From contig OZ024785.1 of the NCBI GenBank assembly GCA_964017065.1, forward strand, positions 2,685,142 to 2,749,141: a stretch of 64,000 bases of DNA, written 5' to 3'. Positions 60,281 to 64,000 of this stretch are shown here, one piece after another; position 1 is the stretch's first letter; every line of letters starts with the position of its first letter. Position numbers and translations under genes: made by a program. A model generated the notes under the pieces. That model was not told the DNA's origin and searched no databases. It worked only from the letters and a program-made list of their open reading frames with translations. The stretch comes from Haliclona indistincta (Eukaryota; Porifera; Demospongiae; Haplosclerida; Chalinidae).

Positions 60281-62039
60281 TAGACCAGATCTGTTTAACT
60301 GAGTACTGCAACTTGCAGTGGAAGACATCCCTTTTGAGGAGGTGAATATGGGCGGGACGTGTATGCCTCTATTCGGTGCGCAAATTTGAAAATTTAAAGT
60401 TAGGTACTCCTGACTTACTGTCTAAACTCACAATGTACATACTATTTCAGCTGTAAACTATTTAGACAGAAGACTAGCATCTGGCTAGCTGACTTATTCG
60501 ATGGTCTGATTTTAGCTCTTCTAGCCAATCCATTCATTATCAGCTGGGAGTATGCTACTCTGTTCAGCTGGTGAGTGTAGCTTTCAGTTCATTTGCTCAT
60601 TCACTCCCTCACTCATTGATGTCTGCTCCTTATGCACAGATCTATTGACCAAGACACAGCTAGCTGAGTAGAGGAAGCAGAAGTGAGAGAATGTTTGAGA
60701 CTGAAACAAGGTCTGAGTTGAAGGGGTTAAAGGATCGATGAGAACACTGTCACAACATTGATGAAGGACTGTACTGTGCTGCTGCCTATTCAAACTATAC
60801 TCATGCACTTAACAAGTTGAGCAAGTTAATTTTGAGAATCATCAAGTTGTATACATGAGAGACAGAATCTGGAACGAAAAACATGCATCAATAAACAATG
60901 GTAAGAGCTGACAGTGACACCATGATGTGACTGACAAAGCGGCTCCAGCTTGATGTACAAGGATTGTATCACCTTTGATAGGCTAGCATTGTCTAGTTAC
61001 GTCTTGCGCATTCCAGTATCTTGTTTACAACTGGTTTAACCAAACCTGTAGACCATGTGCTGAGCTGTCAAAATGATACATAATTCATATTGTCTCTTCC
61101 AGTATTAGCCGGAGGTGCAGATACACATGTTAATAATTATTGTCAAAATACATCATCATTATGGCTTGATGAAATTGTTGATCATTCTTCCGTGGTATCT
61201 TATACACTTTTTACAGTTTTTATAACTCCTTAAGAAAATTCTTTAATTTTGGTTCAGAAGTCATCATGCATGCTTTACAATATACTATCAATGCTCAAGG
61301 TGTTAGGTATGTATGATGAATTGAAGAATGATAACACACTCACTGTTGATGGTTGGATCAATTACTGTTCACAGAGACTGCAGGAACTACGGGTTTGTTA
61401 GAAGTGATAGTTTCGTGTCTCATTCTGTTGTTTGTAGCATTGTCAATGCCTAGCTCCTCTGTGTTCTCTCAATGTAAGGCATCTCATTAACACATGCTAA
61501 ACAATTTTCAAACTTCTTACACAAAACTATCCAGAAAGTGAATACTTTTAATAGTAGATCATCTTATTTTGCTTGTGATTGTTTTAATAACAATAATAAT
61601 TCTCAGTTGTCATGATAGAAGTTTCATTCATGAGAATGCGCTGAGAAGAGTAACATTGTAGTAGTGATTCGTGTCCCTACTACTATTTCTTCTATTGCAG
61701 TGTTTAACAATTAGAGCTAGTATAGATTCTCTGAGTTCACTTCAAGGAGCTGTGTTCAATGCATTCTACATTGTGACTAACAGGTAGAAGTTGAATAATG
61801 AATGCCGCCGGCATTGAACTTTAAATGATGAAGAGTTCATTCTCAGAGAGCTGAAAGAAATAGCAAATTAATGAGGTAGCAAATGACTTCGCTACTAAAG
61901 TTAAGTTGCTGCTCATGCATGTTCAATTCCAGACTGTAAAATCGTAGAAAATATAAAGACTAAACAACTTTGAGGCTAGCAGTAGTGCCGACTGAAGATG
62001 AGACTTCAGCACAATACTAGAGCTCGCCCACACACTGTA
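60281..62039. other. Duplicate of the 15418-17257 flank
   Basis: It follows that flank with small deletions: the inverted E4 fragment is at 60668-60762, the 60-bp segment (61374-61436) is in the same orientation as at 16544, and the flank module lies near 61815. No gene. Confidence 0.6.
60668..60762 (+). pseudogene. Inverted fragment of family exon E4 (second copy)
   Basis: Same plus-strand words as at 15836-15930 (gtctgagttgaaggggttaa, aggatcgatgagaacac). It was carried here by the block duplication. Confidence 0.65.
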
Positions 62040-62108
62040 GCATGAGTCCCTCCCTGTCCATGAGCCCCTCCCTGTCCCTACTAACATGAGCCCCTCCCTG
62101 ACCCTACT
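62040..62108. repeat. 26-bp minisatellite (about 3 copies)
   Basis: Same unit as at 2091-2700, with one unit truncated (tccatgagcccctccc). It lies beyond the finger exon of copy K and matches the short array at 17258. Confidence 0.8.
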
Positions 62109-62194
62109 AAGTATTATGACAGCAAATAATTGGTATTGATCATTATTTAGACAGCGCCTGCACAGAAAAGTTCATGGATATCCAAATGAGCAAA

Positions 62195-64000
62195 TCATTG
62201 TCCACGTTTCTCTTTGGTATGGGTGCGGTTATGTACTCGGAGATTTGAAAGCTGAGTGAAGCACTTCCCACATTCGGCACATGAGTATGGTTTCTCTCCA
62301 GTATGGGTGCGGATGTGTCTTGTCAAATCGTTAGCCCATTTAGTAGAGTAGGAACAGTGTGGGCATTGGTGCAACCTCTTGGTTTGGACACGACCAGTTC
62401 GGCATTTGGCTTTAACATGATCAGTTACTGATTGAATGTGCGTTTGTCTACTGAAGGAGTGAGAACGGATATGACGTTTTAAGACTCGATGATTAGCTGC
62501 AGAGTAAGGGCAGTGTGAGCTCTGGTGTGACTTGCTTGAAAGAGATTGAGATGAACAACCTTCCACAGATGGTTTAGACCTTAATGCATCAACAGGTTCT
62601 TCTGTTTGGGTATGGTCAGAGGTAATCTGCTGTTGTACAATAGACAATTAGGAACGATAAAGAAGTAACACTGCCTACCTCTTCATCAAAATCTTTGTCC
62701 ACACTCTCGGACTCATTCCAGTCCTCACTCTCTGACTCATTCCAGTCCTCGCTCTCGGACTCATTCCAGTCCTCGCTGTCGGACTCATTCCAGTCCTCAC
62801 TCTCTGACACACTCCAGTCCTCACTCTCAGACTCATTCTCTTCCTCCTCATTCTCATCATGGGACTCATTCTCTCCTAGCACATTCTCATCCATGCTCTC
62901 ATCATGTTCCTCAGCCGTCAGTTCGTTCTCCTCCATCATCACTGGCTCACAATCCGTCTCCTGACCTCTCTGTGCTGTTTGATGACTCTTACAGACAATA
63001 CCATGGATACTAGTGTTTGTCACGCCCACACCACGGCTAGCCTGGGTAAAACGCTGTACTGTAGACTCATCTAAACGTGCAAAAAGTTGAAGTAGAACAA
63101 TGTAAATTATCACTCACAAACAGTCTCTACTGTGACCAGTTCAATGAGAGGGTTGAGTGAGTGTATCTGATCACTGACGACTGATAGCTCCTCAAATAGC
63201 TCACCCAGTCTCTGATAATAGAGAGAGACAGTGCAGCAGGCAGGGTGAGTAGGGTTGGTACCTTATCATGACTCTCACTGCTTTCCTCATCTCTCATCTT
63301 GTGTATGCACACACACACGTTACAATGGAGTGTCGTAGCTGTAGCAAGTACTGTAGCTTCACATCACTCCACTCCTGGTGTCCCTCCTCAAGGCCACACC
63401 TCTTCTTGTTGACTGCATCCTCTGTGACTAGCTGTATACACTCTGAACAGACCATCACAGTACATGCTAGTATAGTGTCTCAGCTAGCCACACCTTCCAT
63501 AGTGTCCAAGATACTGATGGCTGCCTCTAAGTGTGTGTCCTGGTCTGCAGTATCCAGCTCTGAGAACACATCATAGTACTTCTATGAATGAGAGAAAGAG
63601 TGTCACTCACACTCGCTCGCCTACTCACTTGCTCGCTCTCTCACCTTGCCTATTGTATCAATCCAGTGTTGTTCATGATCGATCAATGTTGACAATGTTC
63701 TCCATCGATCCTTTAACCCCTTCAACTCTGACCTGCTTTCTCTCAAATATTCTCTCACTTCTGTCTCCTGTACTCGTTGCTCTATCACGCTGTCCTCAAG
63801 ATTGCATAATCTCTCACTCAGCTGCTCCTGTCTCCCAAAGTTAGTTAACCTCTTTGTCTTCAAGTCTCTCATTGTTGCTGTGAACTCCACATCGAAATTA
63901 TACATGGCATCATGTAAATCACTCTTGAGTTTCTCTGTGTGAGTACATTAGTACATCAGTATATTGTGTGACGTGTGTCTCTTACTGATCTTGTCTGCAA
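62195..64000 (-). pseudogene. Gene copy K: family member, incomplete at window edge, with frameshift
   Basis: Visible exons: E9 62195-62626, E8 62679-63070, E7 63118-63211, E6 63262-63442, E5 63494-63581, E4 63645-63934, E3 63986 to beyond the edge. E9 has a degenerate first finger ([12 protein letters not shown]), [12 protein letters not shown] and a single canonical finger (TQLSNLRVH). It is the shortest array of the main type. E8 is the longest acidic exon, with six SEDW-type repeats. E6 has one additional ac dinucleotide in the acacacac run (181 instead of 179 nt), which shifts the frame in the CVCIHK segment. E5, E4 and E3 are normal. It may be a dead copy or carry a slippage allele; E2 and the start lie outside the window. 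Confidence 0.65.

Noticed and set aside
60107..60328. 73-codon minus-strand ORF in the right arm of the composite insertion
   Set aside because: No motif, short, and spans the insertion boundary into duplicated flank.

Overview
This is eukaryotic DNA from an animal. The genes are split by many very short introns (about 45-65 bp, GT-AG), and the window holds C2H2 zinc-finger genes, a kinesin-6-type motor relic and a secreted/transmembrane receptor-like gene, together with many transposon remnants. The short introns, the style of the membrane protein and the dense mixture of TIR elements, Crypton-like and LINE remnants suggest a compact-genome, early-branching invertebrate, most likely a demosponge. 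That assignment is inference and has not been tested by any search.

The window is dominated by a tandem family on the minus strand. There are eleven copies, here called A to K: A 2.8-5.3 kb, B 5.9-8.6, C 12.3-15.2, D 17.4-22.6, E 28.6-31.3, F 32.1-34.2, G 38.7-41.9, H 43.3-46.1, I 48.8-51.4, J 54.9-57.9, and K from 62.2 to the window edge. Each copy follows one nine-exon plan (E1-E9): a tiny start exon, a helical N-terminal domain (E2), coiled-coil exons (E3-E4), short helical exons (E5-E7), a repeat-rich acidic exon (E8) and one exon carrying the whole C2H2 array (E9). Summing my exon boundaries gives intact frames for B (736 aa), G (658 aa) and H (771 aa). A, F and K carry clear lesions, C has a lost splice acceptor, and in A, C, D, E, F, I and J I could not join the start exon to exon 2 in frame. 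Copies differ in finger number and in the DNA-contact residues of the fingers. E, F and I carry different finger types on the same N-terminal body. The layout resembles the clustered, fast-evolving KRAB zinc-finger genes of tetrapods, but with an unrelated N-terminal module.

Between the copies lie shared flanks: a CACGTG/GGGCGTG/GCGCGCGAAATTT module upstream of the start exon and a shared 3' module. A 26-bp or a 49-bp minisatellite often sits just beyond the finger exon. A large duplication pairs 9.8-17.3 kb with 53.3-62.1 kb.

Mobile elements: a 606-bp TIR element sits at the same intron position in D and G. A 1.6-kb element in D has 465-bp inverted arms and a CXC cysteine motif. There is a perfect 141-bp inverted repeat at 22.6-23.0 kb. 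At 51.5-52.7 kb two TIR elements are nested and contain tRNA-like and telomere-like sequence. A 1.7-kb TIR element with a TTATTAA target duplication lies at 58.1-59.8 kb. A Crypton-like remnant (35.3-36.3 kb), LINE 3' ends (1.2 and 37.0 kb) and several small fold-back elements complete the set.

Two plus-strand genes are unrelated to the cluster: a kinesin-6 (MKLP1/KIF23-like) motor relic at 24.9-27.15 kb that has lost its P-loop, and the 3' part of a single-pass membrane protein gene at 47.25-48.54 kb.
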